A stretch of DNA of 64,000 bases from Undaria pinnatifida (taxonomy: Eukaryota > Sar > Phaeophyceae > Laminariales > Alariaceae), in the NCBI GenBank assembly GCA_012845835.1, contig JABAKD010000017.1:9414942-9478941 (forward strand), in the 5' to 3' direction. Position numbers and translations under genes: made by a program. Numbering within the stretch: position 1 is the first letter of the stretch; each line of letters starts with the position of its first letter. Of the stretch, positions 46,800-58,050 are shown in pieces. The notes below the pieces were generated by a model, which saw nothing but the letters and a program-made list of their open reading frames with translations, had not been told where the DNA came from and did not search any database.

Positions 46800-47340
46800 C
46801 AAGGTCGAATGTGCTGGATTCGTAGGACACGCCATATCAAGCCTTGAAAAGGTGATGAAGAACATAGACAGGCGATGGTCCGAGATGGTCTTGAACCCCG
46901 CTCATTCTCGTAGTATGATATTTTTGCTCCGTTGTCTGATATTTGCTTGAAGACCTTGAGAACTGCCTTGAGAAGGAAGGAAATACCACGAAATTTCTAT
47001 TTTTTCATTATGTACGTGTTGTTTGACACGATGCGTGTGGTCTGTCTGTCTCCCTTGAACATGAAAAAAATGACAATGCCTTCAATTTGTATGATTTTCA
47101 TTGAAATCTCATCACCCCTTACATATATACCATTGCCGGAGGACAAACATAAATCGACTCGTATTGAATTGTGCCGATCTTGATGGTTGTATTGCGCGCT
47201 TCTGATGTGGTGCCGGTGAAATCGCTCGACGCGACTGAGACCCGCTATTACACTACTTTAGTATCAACAATCGGTGCTATACTGAACAGCGTCGTCTACT
47301 GTGGTGACGAAACTGGCCACGATGGAGGTCGCATTTTGGG
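46800..47340. other. No gene recognised
   Basis: AT-rich, with short frames at 46932-47183 and 47171-47383 and no domain. The last part merges into a MITE-2-like copy. Confidence 0.45.
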
Positions 47341-47344
47341 GCAG

Positions 47345-47617
47345 AAAGCTTTTGTGAGTGACGGGCTCCTTAACTCACCTTAACCGAAAATCATCCAAAT
47401 GTTTTTTCTTCAAATAACTAAAAATGGTGTACCGTGTACCTAGGGCCTAGGCCATATGGTATTGTCCATCGCGAATAACTTTTTTTTGCCTGAAACAGTT
47501 TCTTGGAGGGGTATGCTGCTAACAGAATAGAGCTCCCCAACCGAGGAGCCTCAGAAACGTAACGGCGCACCTCCCACCGTGGGAGGCCGTAACGGCGCAC
47601 CTCCCACCGTGGGAGGC
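47345..47617 (+). mobile_element. MITE-2-like copy with duplicated palindromic end
   Basis: 'gtgacgggctccttaact', 'accgaaaatcatcc', 'cctaggccatatgg' and 'gaggagcctcagaaacgtaa' follow the MITE-2 order. The end carries two copies of 'gtaacggcgcacctcccacc' plus 'gtgggaggc' (47558-47617), each holding the palindrome CCTCCCACCGTGGGAGG. Confidence 0.6.
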
Positions 47618-47654
47618 GTCTGTAGTAGGTGAACCTCGTCCCTGCTAAGGTAAA

Positions 47655-47900
47655 CAATTCCGGTTTGAATCCTCCCGAGCGCGTGCTCGTGCTCGTAGGC
47701 ACCTTTTCTTGCGTAAAAAAATGGCGATGCTGACAGCGCGAGGGCACGAGTTAGCAAACACTACGATGGAAGATCGACGAGCATACAAAGGGGAAAAGTG
47801 GGAACGCTGAACCTTATTCGCGATAAAAATGAAGGCACGTACCGGGGGCGGGGGAGGGAAAATGCCCGTGACCACGACATATCCAGAAGGTTGCCGAAGG
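47655..47900 (+). mobile_element. SINE-A-like copy, diverged
   Basis: B-box-like 'ccggtttgaatcctccc', 'gcgcgagggcacgagttagc', 'agatcgacgagcat', 'gggaacgctgaaccttattc', 'gcgataaaaatgaaggcac' and 'gtgaccacgacatatccaga'. The A-box end is unclear. Confidence 0.65.
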
Positions 47901-48111
47901 TAAGAACCTCTCGCGAGCTGAGCTGGAGAGTAAAAACCGATGATATTAAGAAAAGGGCCGGTATCCGGCATACTGCCGGTAGTGTCGGCTGGCGCATACC
48001 GGCACTACAGGGAGGCCACGACTGTAGCATGCTACGACGGGGGTGCGCCAATTGATTCCGAGGCTCTTAACCTGATGAACTCTATAGCTCACCCAAAAAA
48101 TGACTGCGAAC

Positions 48112-48368
48112 GAGTCGTTTTACGGTAGCCTCCCCAACTTTTTTCTAACAAAATCGTTGGTTTTGAAACCGGCTCCTATTATACCGGCCGTATCTCCGTG
48201 ATTACGGTGCCCCTTGCCGCCCCGACGAAATCGCTCGATGTGTCTGTTGCAAACAAGAACATATCTGAAGATGCTTTTTTTCGCAGCATCCTTCCTCGTG
48301 TCGAGCAGCCATGAAACGTTCGATAAAGGAAATCGCTGGTCTTGGGGGGGGTTATCGTAGAATCAGTC
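48112..48368 (-). mobile_element. MITE-1 copy b (257 bp, inverted)
   Basis: The ends read 'gactgattctacgataaccc' on the - strand and 'gagtcgttttacggtagcct' on the + strand, so the TIRs are preserved. The inner blocks ('atgaaacgttc', 'ggttttgaaaccgg') match copies a and c. Confidence 0.85.
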
Positions 48369-48499
48369 GAATAAACTGAAAATGCAAACCGATGAGCAAA
48401 CCCCACGGCTTAGGAATACAAACAAACACTCTTTCAGAATCGGAATTGCATTCCGACGACGTCGGGTTAAGTATCCAAGCCATTCCAAAAAATAAATAG

Positions 48500-48790
48500 C
48501 CTTGAAGTGCTACCTGTGTAGTGGCATGCGTCCCTGTCCTATCTATCACATTTGCACCTGTTCTCCAGCTCCCTCCCTCCTCGTAACCGAGACCCGGTGT
48601 CACACAGCAGGCACTCCTCCCTCGTTTTCCGCTATGATGCATACCTTAATGTTTATCGGGAAGACGGATCAGGATTTTCTGCCCTCGTCAACTCGCATCG
48701 GTTTGTGCCTTCATACTTCATACGCTACATAAGCAAGAAAAACTTCCTAGGGGGTGGCTCGATTTCGTAAAATCCTCCTTAATGGTCACG
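48500..48790 (-). mobile_element. Diverged SINE-B-like body
   Basis: 'agctccctccctcctcgtaa', 'gttttccgctatgatgcata', 'tgccctcgtcaactcgcatc' and 'ggtttgtgcctt' resemble the SINE-B body at 22280-22619 in the same orientation. The head is not identifiable. Confidence 0.4.
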
Positions 48791-48879
48791 AGGTGTACCA
48801 CCAGACTGCCGGGGACGCCGGCCTAGTTTACTCGGTTGGGCGTGGGGGGAGAGGAGAGGGGGGGGGGGGTTGTGCTAAT

Positions 48880-49012
48880 GCCATGCATGGCCGTAGTCGT
48901 AACACTATAAACCTTCGCATCGCTACAATCCCGGGACGCAGCACCTCTGGTTTTCACCGACCACGCAGACATTGCGTGCATCAGGCGCGAAGCGCCGTGA
49001 GGTGTTCGGCTA
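48880..49012. repeat. Dispersed segment shared with 6975-7120
   Basis: Order of shared blocks as listed for the other copy. Again preceded by a G-rich run (48841-48869). Confidence 0.65.
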
Positions 49013-49455
49013 GTTGCACGAAGGCTCAGCTGCGTCCCACGAACCGCTTGTGGGGGACGTCGGCACCTTTTGCGTGCTTTGTTGCATATGGATGACAGCT
49101 TCGAATGCTCTTCTTTTCTGGTATGGTCACTTCCAGAGACAACAACGGGTATGCTGTTTAACTGCCTCGTGGATGCCTTACCATATTATTATGATACGTT
49201 TTTCCATCTTGCACCCCGCAACGGACGCGGCAAAGGCCAAGGTTGCAACTTATGTGTTCGCGTAAGCTGGTGTCAGCGCGACGAGGCCACCACCAGCTAC
49301 ACCTGGGGTGGCATGGGGATACGTCGGAACAAGATTTTCACGTTTACGGAAGTTGGCGGACGGCCGTCAGTGGACGGGGGCAGCTGCAAACTACGGTCGC
49401 TGCAAACGGCTGTGGTTGAAACGAGTCTGGTTCCTCGACCAGCTACTGTGTTGAG
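49013..49455. other. Unclassified open region
   Basis: A + strand frame of 143 codons (49070-49501) has scattered Cys (GCNLCVRVSWCQRDE) but matches nothing I know. The opposite strand is also open. Confidence 0.3.
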
Positions 49456-49456
49456 G

Positions 49457-49643
49457 GCAACGGTTGCGAAGTCAGCCGTTCCTGCGGCTCCAGTCCGGTG
49501 ACTGTTGCCGAGTGTAGAGCGACGACGCATGAGTGAGGGCAATGCCTGCGGAGTCAGCGGTAGCTGGGCAACGGCTGCGGAGTCAGCGGTTCCTGTGGCT
49601 CCAACCCGGCGACTGCTGCCGCGTATGGAGCAGCGACGACGCA
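49457..49643. repeat. Two-unit tandem duplication of about 110 bp
   Basis: 49457-49531 and 49566-49643 share 'ggcaacgg.tgcg.agtcag', 'c.gttcctg.ggctcca', 'ccgg.gactg.tgccg' and 'gcgacgacgcat'. Confidence 0.85.
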
Positions 49644-50887
49644 TTACACGTGCTCGGCTGGGTCGTCGAAGTTGATGAATCCCGCCGTAGCTTTTGTTCC
49701 AATTATTCCACCCACTCACAAAAGGAAATCAGGATATCCAATGGCTTCAAAGAGGGGACACGATACCAATACTACCGGAATACCTGACGAAAACTGGCCA
49801 ACAATGTATGCCCCCTTACGAATAACGAGGGCCGTAGGTGAGATACTACCTAGTACTGCTTTATGGAAGGATATCCGATTTTTTCGGGACGACGCACAAG
49901 CTGTAATGTCGGAGGGCAATATAATAAGAACTCTATCACCACCTCCTAACCGGCGCTTGACCTAACTAATAAAAAATGCAAAAGGGGGGCGTGTTCTCGT
50001 GTTTTACTAGAATATGGTTGGGTGCGGGCAACCGGGATGCAACTTGTCATTTTGTTTACGCTCGGGAGACAGACTACCCCCTTGGAGGTCAGCCTATCCA
50101 GAAGGTTCTTGGGTGTGTTCGTTGCTTAGAGACGGAAGAAGAGTAGCCTTATTCAGGTCAGGTGCCGGGGGCAGACTGAATCGGATGAATCTCAGGTGGA
50201 AAGAACACCTGAGATGTGAGTTTTATCGTTTTACACGAACGACTTGCCCGAGTGTCCCCAAACGTCCCAATCACACGATAACTCAGGTAAATGGCGGCAT
50301 CCCATGGCCATGCCATAACGTTACCAATCAAATCTAGCCAGGATGACGAAACACACATAAAATGTGCTCCTCTTCACCAAAACTTGACTCACGCATAACA
50401 GATGCTTCACAACCACCAGCCTGCTCGTACTATCTCATATATCTCCAAGGACTAAAACCCTCGCCCACCCAACCGTTTCCGAACTTCCATTCCTTGCTCA
50501 GCGTCCGTGCGCCAACCCCACGCTATAACACGCGAGCCCCCCCTTCGTGACCCTCCTACCTCTAGTACACGGGTGAACGGGACCCCCCCCCGCTTCGTGG
50601 ACACAGCATATAGAACGTGGGCAGAAGGCAGACCTTCTGAGCGCGTGTTGGAAAGTCAGCAACGACGCAAAATCCACACAACGACACCAAACTCCTTACA
50701 GCAGTGTTTGGAAGGTCGTTTTCGACTGCCTAAAAATGATGCCAAGCTATCACGTCATTATTGTTTCTGAGACATGGTGTTGCTTTAATGTTTTTTGTAC
50801 ACCCAAGGCATGGGAGTGTTCGTCGGGTTGCACTATCATCTAACCAGCTATCTCCGAAATCAGTTCTTGGGGTGAGGCATGTAGATC
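49644..50887. other. No gene; segment at 49840-49940 shared with 52970-53070
   Basis: 'agtactgctttatggaagga', 'tatccgatttt' and 'gtcggagggcaatataataa' recur inverted at 52970-53070. A 97-codon + frame covers it (TALWKDIRFF). Otherwise no coding evidence. Confidence 0.4.
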
Positions 50888-51161
50888 GACGCATGCTACG
50901 ACAGAGGTAGCAGTTTTCGTGTGAAGAAATCGAGTGGTTGCTGAGCGACGGGGCTCCTCAACCCGAAATCGTCGGAAAGATACGATTTTTTTTTTTTCCA
51001 CGATTCTCGTTTGTTTGTGTACCTAGGCCACAGGAGTTTTTTCATCCGGTAGCTGTTTTTTTTTTTGTCAAAGTCAGTTTTTGGGAGAGGTCTTGAGCTC
51101 TCAAATTGAGGGGTAGTATTAAGAAAAAAAGTGGTGCACCTCTATCGTCGTAGCACGCGTC
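50888..51161 (+). mobile_element. MITE-2, best-preserved + copy (274 bp)
   Basis: The left end GACGCATGCTACGACAGAGG and the reverse complement of the right end (GACGCGTGCTACGACGATAG) are alike, giving TIRs of about 20 bp. Inside are 'gcgacggggctcctcaaccc', 'gaaatcgtcggaaag', 'tcatccggtagctg', 'agtcagtttttgggagaggt' and 'gaggggtagtattaag'. No ORF. Confidence 0.85.
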
Positions 51162-53211
51162 CTATACTATAATGAAGTGATCAATAGCCTCAGAAACAAG
51201 CAGCTGGGTGCACCACCACTGGATCATAGCATGGCATCAGGTGTAAATCCACCGCAACGGCGACTGGTTTGCGGCTGCGCTCGTCACAGGGCACACGGTC
51301 CAGCGCGAGCGTAGTCGTTGCGCAGTTCGCGCCTCAGAAGTGGATGTTGCAAGCTGATCCATCATGTGTGTGAGCGCTTCCAGCACTCAGGTGCACCCCC
51401 GCTTGGTAGTCTTCACGCGTGCGTCACCTCGACGAGCACGCTCTTGCGTCGGAAATCCGACCGCGTCGCGTCTCGGAGGCCTCCCCTCTCGATGGCCATG
51501 TCCGTACGGTCATCACGCAGCAGGGATTGCAGGTTTTGGGGTTAGGGTTAACTAATGTTTCTGACCTTCTGACCGTTTGGCCTCCTCAAACGTGGAACTA
51601 CCGGTTAGTATTACAAAGTTTAGAGGGCGTTTGATGTACTGCGGAGGACTGGTGCTAAGTGTAAGGGCGGAGAGACAAGAGTATCCCCTGGCAGGCGGTA
51701 TCTTGGCACTACGTAGCGCACTGAAAATGTTGGCCGGGTTGCGCGAACGAGTGCCTTCTAAACAATGTTTTGGGTGATAATGGAAGATGTTGATATTGAG
51801 CTCCTCCTCATGTTAGGAGCTCAGAAAAATCTTGGAATATGCTGCACCTCCTAGCATGGGATGACTCCACAGTCGCACTCTACTAGTGGTACAGTATGGA
51901 TACCCGTTAGGTTTTCTGAGGATTTTCGCTTTAGAACTCCCTGTTTCACCCGAACACCGACCACAGCAACTACGGCAGTATTTTGTCCGCGAGAAACCAA
52001 CCGGAAACCATTTCCTGACGCGCTACCTCCCCTAAGCTGGTGTCTCCTAGATCGACCTCTCTTAAGTTGAGCCCTCTGCGATTCGTGGGCGCCACTGCAG
52101 TTGTTGTACATCCTTACCGGAACCTCTTTCAGTGCGTTAAAGAACAAATCGGGCCTGGCGACAAGCAGCTCGAATGTTACTCGTTCGCTTTATTTTCTAA
52201 CTCAGCCTGGAGACAAGCAACGCGAATGCTACTCGTTGGCTTTCTCGACCAACCTAATAAGGAACCGTCCGCCGCACCCACGCACTGATTCTGACAAAAA
52301 TGACAACAAATGAAACCGCTACCCGATCAATAACGCCAGGGCCTAGGCGTCTTCCCGCGGGAGGGTGTTGTGCTTCATGGGCCATACTTCGTATGGTGTT
52401 TGTGTCCTTGATCAACGTTTGAGCTCCTCGATTGGAGAATCAGTGGTTAGTCTGATACTTTTACGAGCATGTTTTTGGTTTGGGACTAGCGCAGAGGAGT
52501 GTTAGTTAGATAGCGCGAGCGAATGCCTTCGAAGTCGAAGTCATGCTTTGGGTGAGACATCGAGCGCCTCATTTGGGGGCTTAGAAACTTCCGGTGTACT
52601 CCTACTGTGGGATGACTGCTACTAGTAGTCAACAGTTACTGCTGTCAATAGGTAATAGGTGTGTTTCCGGTGGGCCGAAAACGCCTGTAATACAATCAAT
52701 AGTGGCCTTTGCAACGGTGTCAGCTTATTTGTTCGGCATTGGTGCCAGTAACGTGAATCTCGTTGGGTGGGCCATCACAGAGAGGAGTGTTTTGTCTCAG
52801 ACGCAGGCGACCAAAACTGATACGGCGAATCATGTCGCAAAATACAAGATTGTCACGATATTTGAAAACATGCTACTAATAGCACGCTAGAGGTGCACTA
52901 ACTTACTTTCTGAGGTTTCCTCACCTGATGAGGAGCTAATATATCTTTACAATTCACGAAAATAACTGTTTATTACTCCAGGAGTATTATTTTCGCCCTC
53001 CGACAGTATAGCGTAGATGCCTTTCCGATGTAAATGGAATATCCTTCCATAAAGCAGCAGTAGTACCTAATATGAAGTCGAATGATTGCACCATAATGCA
53101 GTGGTATCTTCCGCCAACCATTTGCCCATTTCATTTCCCCACATCTTCTCCTTTTATCCACTACTTCATTTTCCTGTATACTCCGGAGTATGTTTTAGCT
53201 GAGAGTCTACC
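51162..53211. other. MITE-2-related fragments, no gene recognised
   Basis: Repeated phrases 'gttgcgcgaacgagtgcctt', 'attgagctcctcctcatgtt' and 'aggagctcagaaa' at about 51730-51870 recur in modified form at 52510-52620 and 60790-60930. Segment 52970-53070 is an inverted match to 49840-49940. 'atactccggagtat' at about 53177-53190 is a perfect palindrome just beyond the end of the LINE-2 ORF. Confidence 0.45.
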
Positions 53212-55545
53212 TTAATCCTCAGCAACATTGCCACCCCAGGCCAGTGGCCGTAGTCCTCCCGATTGTTCCTCCCTTCCCCTCGCGGCCTGACGATCCCTCA
53301 GAAATAGCCTACATCGATGAGCTCTGCGCGAAATCGCGACCTGAGTGGTCACAAAGGTGATTTGGAATAGTCGCTCCTTGCACACGCCTTTCCGCGCTAG
53401 GGACGATGCGTCCGTTCTTCCAACGATGCTTGCCGCCACCTGATCTAGCAGGTCGCTGCCTTCTTTACCGAGGCGCCCAAAGCTTTCCACCTCGAGGGTG
53501 GCGAGTTTGTAGTTGTGTTCGTCGAAGGACACCTGTCCCGGACGAGCGCAGTGGTTGCGCTTGCGCGCCTCGGAAATGGAAGCCGCTGATTCGTTTCGAT
53601 CCGCGCTTCCTGCCCGCATGTGGACCCCTGCTTGTGGGTCCGCATACGCCACGTCGAGGAGTATCGCCTTGTCGCTATACTCCGGTGCCGTAGCATCTCT
53701 TAGCCCACCTGCCTCAATCACGATGTCCATTCGCAAATCCCTGTCTGCGTGGAACGGGGCTCTGCTTTCCACCTGGTGGCGGATGGACATGCTCTTAAGG
53801 GTGCGGGAGAGCGCGTGCACAAGGGGTTGATGCTTGTTCACTTGCGCGCCCGCTCGGTGACACAATCGTGCACGCCGCGTATCAACCTCCGCTTCACCGC
53901 AGCATCGGCATCTCGCCGCCAGGAATTCCTTTATCCCCAGGAATCTCTTCCCCACAGTCACGAACTCTGATGCAGGGATGGTTCTAGCTGAGTCTACAGG
54001 CGTCGCCCTCAGGAAGGCGGTAGCCCCTGATCCCGATTGACTCCGTTGCCGGGCCCTGGTCAAGTCTCGTGTCTCCTTCTCGCCTTGAGATCCGCTTGTG
54101 TCTCGCTGGGGCCTCGTCTCGGGGAGCTGGTCCAGCGAAGAGACGTACCTCTCATAATGTACTCGGTTTACCAGTTTACCCAGTCTATGCTGCGCTTTGC
54201 TGGAGCTGATAGTTTCGGCGTCGTGTGCAGGCAACACGTCTGCAATTGATTGCCCTGACGCACTTTGCTCTCCTGCTCTAAAGGCTCTGTCCCGCCAGCT
54301 TTCCGGCACGATGTTCGCCATGGCCTCCTCTGAAACCCAATGCACATCGCGCAGGTCCCTGACGCTGTTCCAGGTGCGCCACACGAGGTCAGAATCGGGC
54401 AGCTCCCTCCGGACTTTGTTCTCTAACGCGCCGGATAGATCATCAAGCACCTCTGGCACCGTCGCCACCAAGCTCCCAACAGATGCTGATATCCTCCGGG
54501 CTTCAGCCGACGACAGCCCGAACCCTCCGGCCCCCGTGGACAGGCTCGCCTGCGCCTGTTGATGGGGTTGCAGGGTCAACATGTTTGTCGGACACCCGTC
54601 CGCGAAGAGCGACGATTCTTCTGCTGCCCCCGGGAGATCGAAAATTTTCTCCAGCATCCACAAGGCGCTGTCATCTGCCTTTTTGCATTCAGCCAGCGAT
54701 AGTTCTGGGCCCATCACGCGTTCAAGGTAGGAGATCCGTTGAACCATAGAGCCGGTGACAATCAGGTTGGCTGATTGCTTGTCCGGCATGCGCGACAACA
54801 ACCGCGCGAGTTGCTCCGCTCCCCCGTTTCGGACTACCTCCATTGCGCTCTCCCTCACGTACTCATCTGTGCCGATGGGCACCCCCACCACCTTAACCCC
54901 ACCACGTTCGGCGATGCTGACGCTAATGCCTTCAAGAAGGGCGATTTGTTCTGGTGTAGGTACGTGTCCCTTTGGGGGCAGGGTAACCGTTTTGCTCGGG
55001 TTGATCGCAATTCCGATGTTGGGCAGCTCACGCTGGAGAAAGGGTACCACTTCCACAGTATCGGGTGTGATTTCGATCATTCCGATGATAATGTCATCTA
55101 GGTAGGCGAATGCCTCTACACCTCTTGGCTCGAACTCCGCCCGTGTCCGCTTTAGCACCGGCAGGAGCGGCATGCAGAACAACGCCGGGCCCATGGCATC
55201 ACCTTGTTGTACCCCGCTGGAGCAGTCGATCTTCCGCCTTTCTCCCGATTCCATCTGAAAGAACTCGGGCGCAGACATCTCGCCGTAACATTTTGCCACG
55301 AACGGTGTAAGCGCCGGCACACATGTGGCTGCCTCCGCTAGCATAGCAGTCCGCTTCACTGTGTTGAATGCGTTGGAGCAATCGGTGAGGATCAGCCAGT
55401 TTTTTGCCTCGTGATGTACTCTTGCGCGTAGCGCTACCTGTTCCACCCCCCCCTCGTACTCCGAGTCCAAACTGTCTCGCTTCGCGGTTGGCCTCCTCCA
55501 GCCGTGGCCGCCACTGCCGCATGGTTCCGGCCGCAATAAGCTGTT
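53212..55545 (-). pseudogene. Non-LTR retrotransposon ORF (LINE-2 of this window): RT plus restriction-like endonuclease-type C-terminus, 5'-truncated
   Basis: The - strand is open for 792 codons (55590-53212), of which about the last 745 look real. RT motifs: LILTDCSNAFNTV (motif A, Asp70), SSGVQQGDAMGPALFC (motif B), AFAYLDDIII (motif C, Asp165-Asp166) and GIAINPSKT (motif D). After a long linker come a Cys/His cluster near residues 561-578 (RCRCCGEAEV, LCHR) and RDLRMDIVIEAGG then AILLDVAY near 618-648. These resemble the R-P-D and D-x-x motifs of restriction-like endonucleases in R2/CRE-type elements. EVESFGRLG near 700 is also typical of such tails. The upstream part ARQFGLGVRGG is in another frame. 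It rejoins across a run of eight C (55446-55453), so there is a +/-1 slip there. Everything before this is missing, which indicates 5' truncation. Coding quality after the slip is high, so the copy is probably young. Confidence 0.85.
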
Positions 55546-55676
55546 TATTGAGAGAAAAAAAAAAGTGCCCAACCCGATAAAAAATCCCATGGCCTAGTGT
55601 ATTAAATACACAAAAATATGCATATTGCAAAAAAGAATATAGTAGTCCGACGATTTTGGGTCATAACGCCTTTGCA

Positions 55677-55768
55677 GCTGGAAACCCGTTTTCGGGGACA
55701 AGTTACTTGGGATTAGTATAGGGAGGGTTTTTGAGGCTCTAAAGGGGTTAAGGAGACCCGTTATTCTG
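55677..55768 (+). repeat. 'GGAAACCCGTTTTCGGGGACAA' family, copy 3
   Basis: 'ggaaacccgttttcggggac', 'agttacttgggattagtata' and 'gctctaaaggggttaagg' as in copies 1 and 2. Confidence 0.82.
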
Positions 55769-55784
55769 AGCTATTTTTCGACAA

Positions 55785-56695
55785 AAATTGCTACCCCCTG
55801 TATTGATAGTAGCACGCATGCTTGGGTAGATACTCAGACGAGGAGAGCCCTGGCAGAGTCATCCCTATATAGTGCGGTAACGGTTGTACTCTTGGGGTAA
55901 CTGATGTTTCTGACGTTCGGACGTTCGGACGTTCTGACGTTCTGATTGGTTTGAGCGGTTGAACTCCTCAAGCGTGGAACTATTGGTTTTGTGTGATATT
56001 CTTATGAGTTTGTATATACATATATATGTATGTGTGTATGTGTGTATTAATAGTAGCACGCATGCTTGCGTAGATACTCACAGGAGGAGAGCCCTGGCAG
56101 AGCCATTCCACGGTAACGGTTGCACTTTTGGGTTAACTAATGCTTTTTTCTGACCTTCTGACCCCTCTGACGTGTTGTGATTGGTTGACCTCCTCGAGTG
56201 TGGAACTATAGGTTTTGTGTGATAATTTTATATGTCTATATGTATATATGTATATGTGTGTATATGTGTGTATATGTGTGTATGTGTGTGTTATTGATGA
56301 CTAGCGCATAGAAAAGTTGGACGGGTTGCGCAAACGAACGACCCGGTATTTTTTCGACAAAAAGTGCTACCCCCTGTGTTGATAGTAGCATGCATACTCG
56401 GGTAGATACTCACATGAGGAGAGCCCTGGCAGAGTCATCCCTCTATAGTGCGGTAACGGTTGCACTTTTGGGTGTACTGATGTTTCTGACGTTCTGATTG
56501 GTTTGAGCGGTTGAGCTCCTCAAGCGTGTAACTATCGGTTTTGTGTGATAATATTACGATTATGTATATATATGTATATATGTGTATATGTGTAGACTAT
56601 ATATCTATATGTATATATGTGTGCATGTGTGTATATATGTGTGTGTGTTATTAATGACTAGCGCATAGAAGCGCTGGTCGGGTTGCGCCAAGGAA
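55785..56695 (+). repeat. Three tandem units of about 260-350 bp with TA/TG microsatellite ends
   Basis: Units begin at about 55785, 56045 and 56340. Each runs 'gtagcacgcatgcttgggta' (or a variant), 'ggagagccctggcagag', 'cggtaacggttgcactttt', 'ctgacgttctgattggttt', 'ctcctcaagcgtggaacta', 'ggttttgtgtgata', then a (TATG/TG)n run. The second and third also carry 'gactagcgcatagaa' and 'cgggttgcgc'. Confidence 0.88.
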
Positions 56696-56696
56696 C

Positions 56697-57025
56697 GCCC
56701 CGGTGGCGTATCAGGTTATCCTCGAGCCTGGTATAGGTCAGTTTCGCGACTTCGAGCCCCTCCGAGTGCATTCTCGTATATAATTCGAAGGGACTTTTTA
56801 CTTGTGCACGAATTGTCTCTCGGAAAGCGCGAGAGCGTGAGCTAGCAGCACTCGACGAAAAATATCGACGAGCAGTGATGGGATTGCTGAACCCTATGCG
56901 CGCGATGAAAATTGAAGGCAATATGAATCGGGGGGGGAGAAGGGACTACACCTGTGACCACGGCTTGTCCAGAAGAAGCTGGAAAGTAGATGTGTGTGAA
57001 GAAAAAAAAGAAAAAGAAAAAAAAA
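56697..57025 (+). mobile_element. SINE-A, + strand copy
   Basis: Head 'gccccggtggcgtatcaggt', B box 'gacttcgagcccctcc', 'gcgcgagagcgtgagctagc', 'cgacgagcagtgatgggatt', 'gaccacggcttgtccagaag' and an A-rich tail of about 30 bases with interspersed G. Confidence 0.85.
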
Positions 57026-57164
57026 CGTCCTCGAAGTAATGTTTTCTGATGAGATATTGAGCTCCTCGCGTTAGGATCGCACAAAATTCTTAGAATATGC
57101 TGCGCCCCTTCGATAGCGTGTGATGACTTCTTCAGACAGCAACAATTTGGCCAAAACGTGCTAC

Positions 57165-57262
57165 TCGTATCGTCGCCCGTTTCTATACGTAGATCACGTA
57201 GATCTCTGTCGGCGTTAAAAGGCGCACCGCTCTCTGCATGGTGTCGGATCCACGTCCGCTTC
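57165..57262 (-). pseudogene. Small fragment of LINE-2
   Basis: On the - strand the frame reads TWIRHHAESGAPFNADRDLR, which matches SIRHQVESRAPFHADRDLR in LINE-2 (about residues 602-620). Only about 100 bp are left. Confidence 0.75.
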
Positions 57263-57308
57263 AGGAAGGGGGGAGGGGTCGCGTAGGCCACCTCTTGGCG
57301 TTGGTTAA

Positions 57309-57474
57309 TATCAGCTATGATATCTGTGTGTACCACTTTTGGTTTCTTTTTTTTGGTCCCTGGGGTGTTCTTCTATTCCACATGTCCAGAGTGACTGAAG
57401 CCTGTCCTGTGCCCACGGACTTGATTATTGCGAGCTAATGTGAGAGAATGACAACAACGACAAGAACAACAACA
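57309..57474 (+). mobile_element. Family C repeat, + strand
   Basis: 'tatcagctatgatatctgtg', 'gtaccacttttggtttc', 'ccctggggtgttc', 'cagagtgactgaagcctgtc', 'cttgattattgcgagctaat' and an imperfect AAC tail. It follows directly on the LINE-2 fragment. Confidence 0.8.
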
Positions 57475-58050
57475 ATCTGCGCACCTGCGCGGTGACACAA
57501 AACGCGCATGTCGCGTGCGTGCTGGCGTATCCTGCAACACAGGCGAGACACATCGCCGGTAACTAGTTGCCAGCTTCGGGTTCACTTTGAGCACAGCGAT
57601 GAATTGAACCGCGTTTGGATATCGTTCAAGGACAATCTAACTAGGGGATCTGCCACCCCGAAAGTATCCTGGTTCCCGGGGTAGCAGAGCCCATTGCTCG
57701 ATACCTCTCGTCCTCCTCGTCGGCGTTACCCTTAGAGAACACCAAGGCCGCGGTAGTGGTCATGTTTTGCCATCCTCTTCGTTACCGTGTACTGTTCACT
57801 ATCGCGAGTGACTCTAAACCTCGACAAAAAAAAGGGCTTAGAAGAGTATTTTGGTTGACGCGGTTTTGAACCGCAATCCGGTGACGGTAGATATCGAGAG
57901 ACCCGACAACCGCATACCAGGCAGTAGCTACTCGCGCGAGTGACTCTGAGTCGCTGAAAAAATCGGATCCATCAAAAACGATCCCCTGTGACGTATATAC
58001 TATATAAACTATACTTCGAAGTACTTCATTATAGGTACAGCATAGTACAG
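57475..58050. other. No gene recognised
   Basis: Mixed sequence. The phrase 'atcgcgagtgactct' near 57802 recurs as 'cgcgcgagtgactct' near 57934. No coding evidence. Confidence 0.45.

Noticed and set aside
46140-46865. Long open frames of 140-240 codons on both strands over the CCCGA array
   Set aside because: They exist only because a pentamer without stops repeats. The same frames are open on both strands and encode pure repeat peptides.
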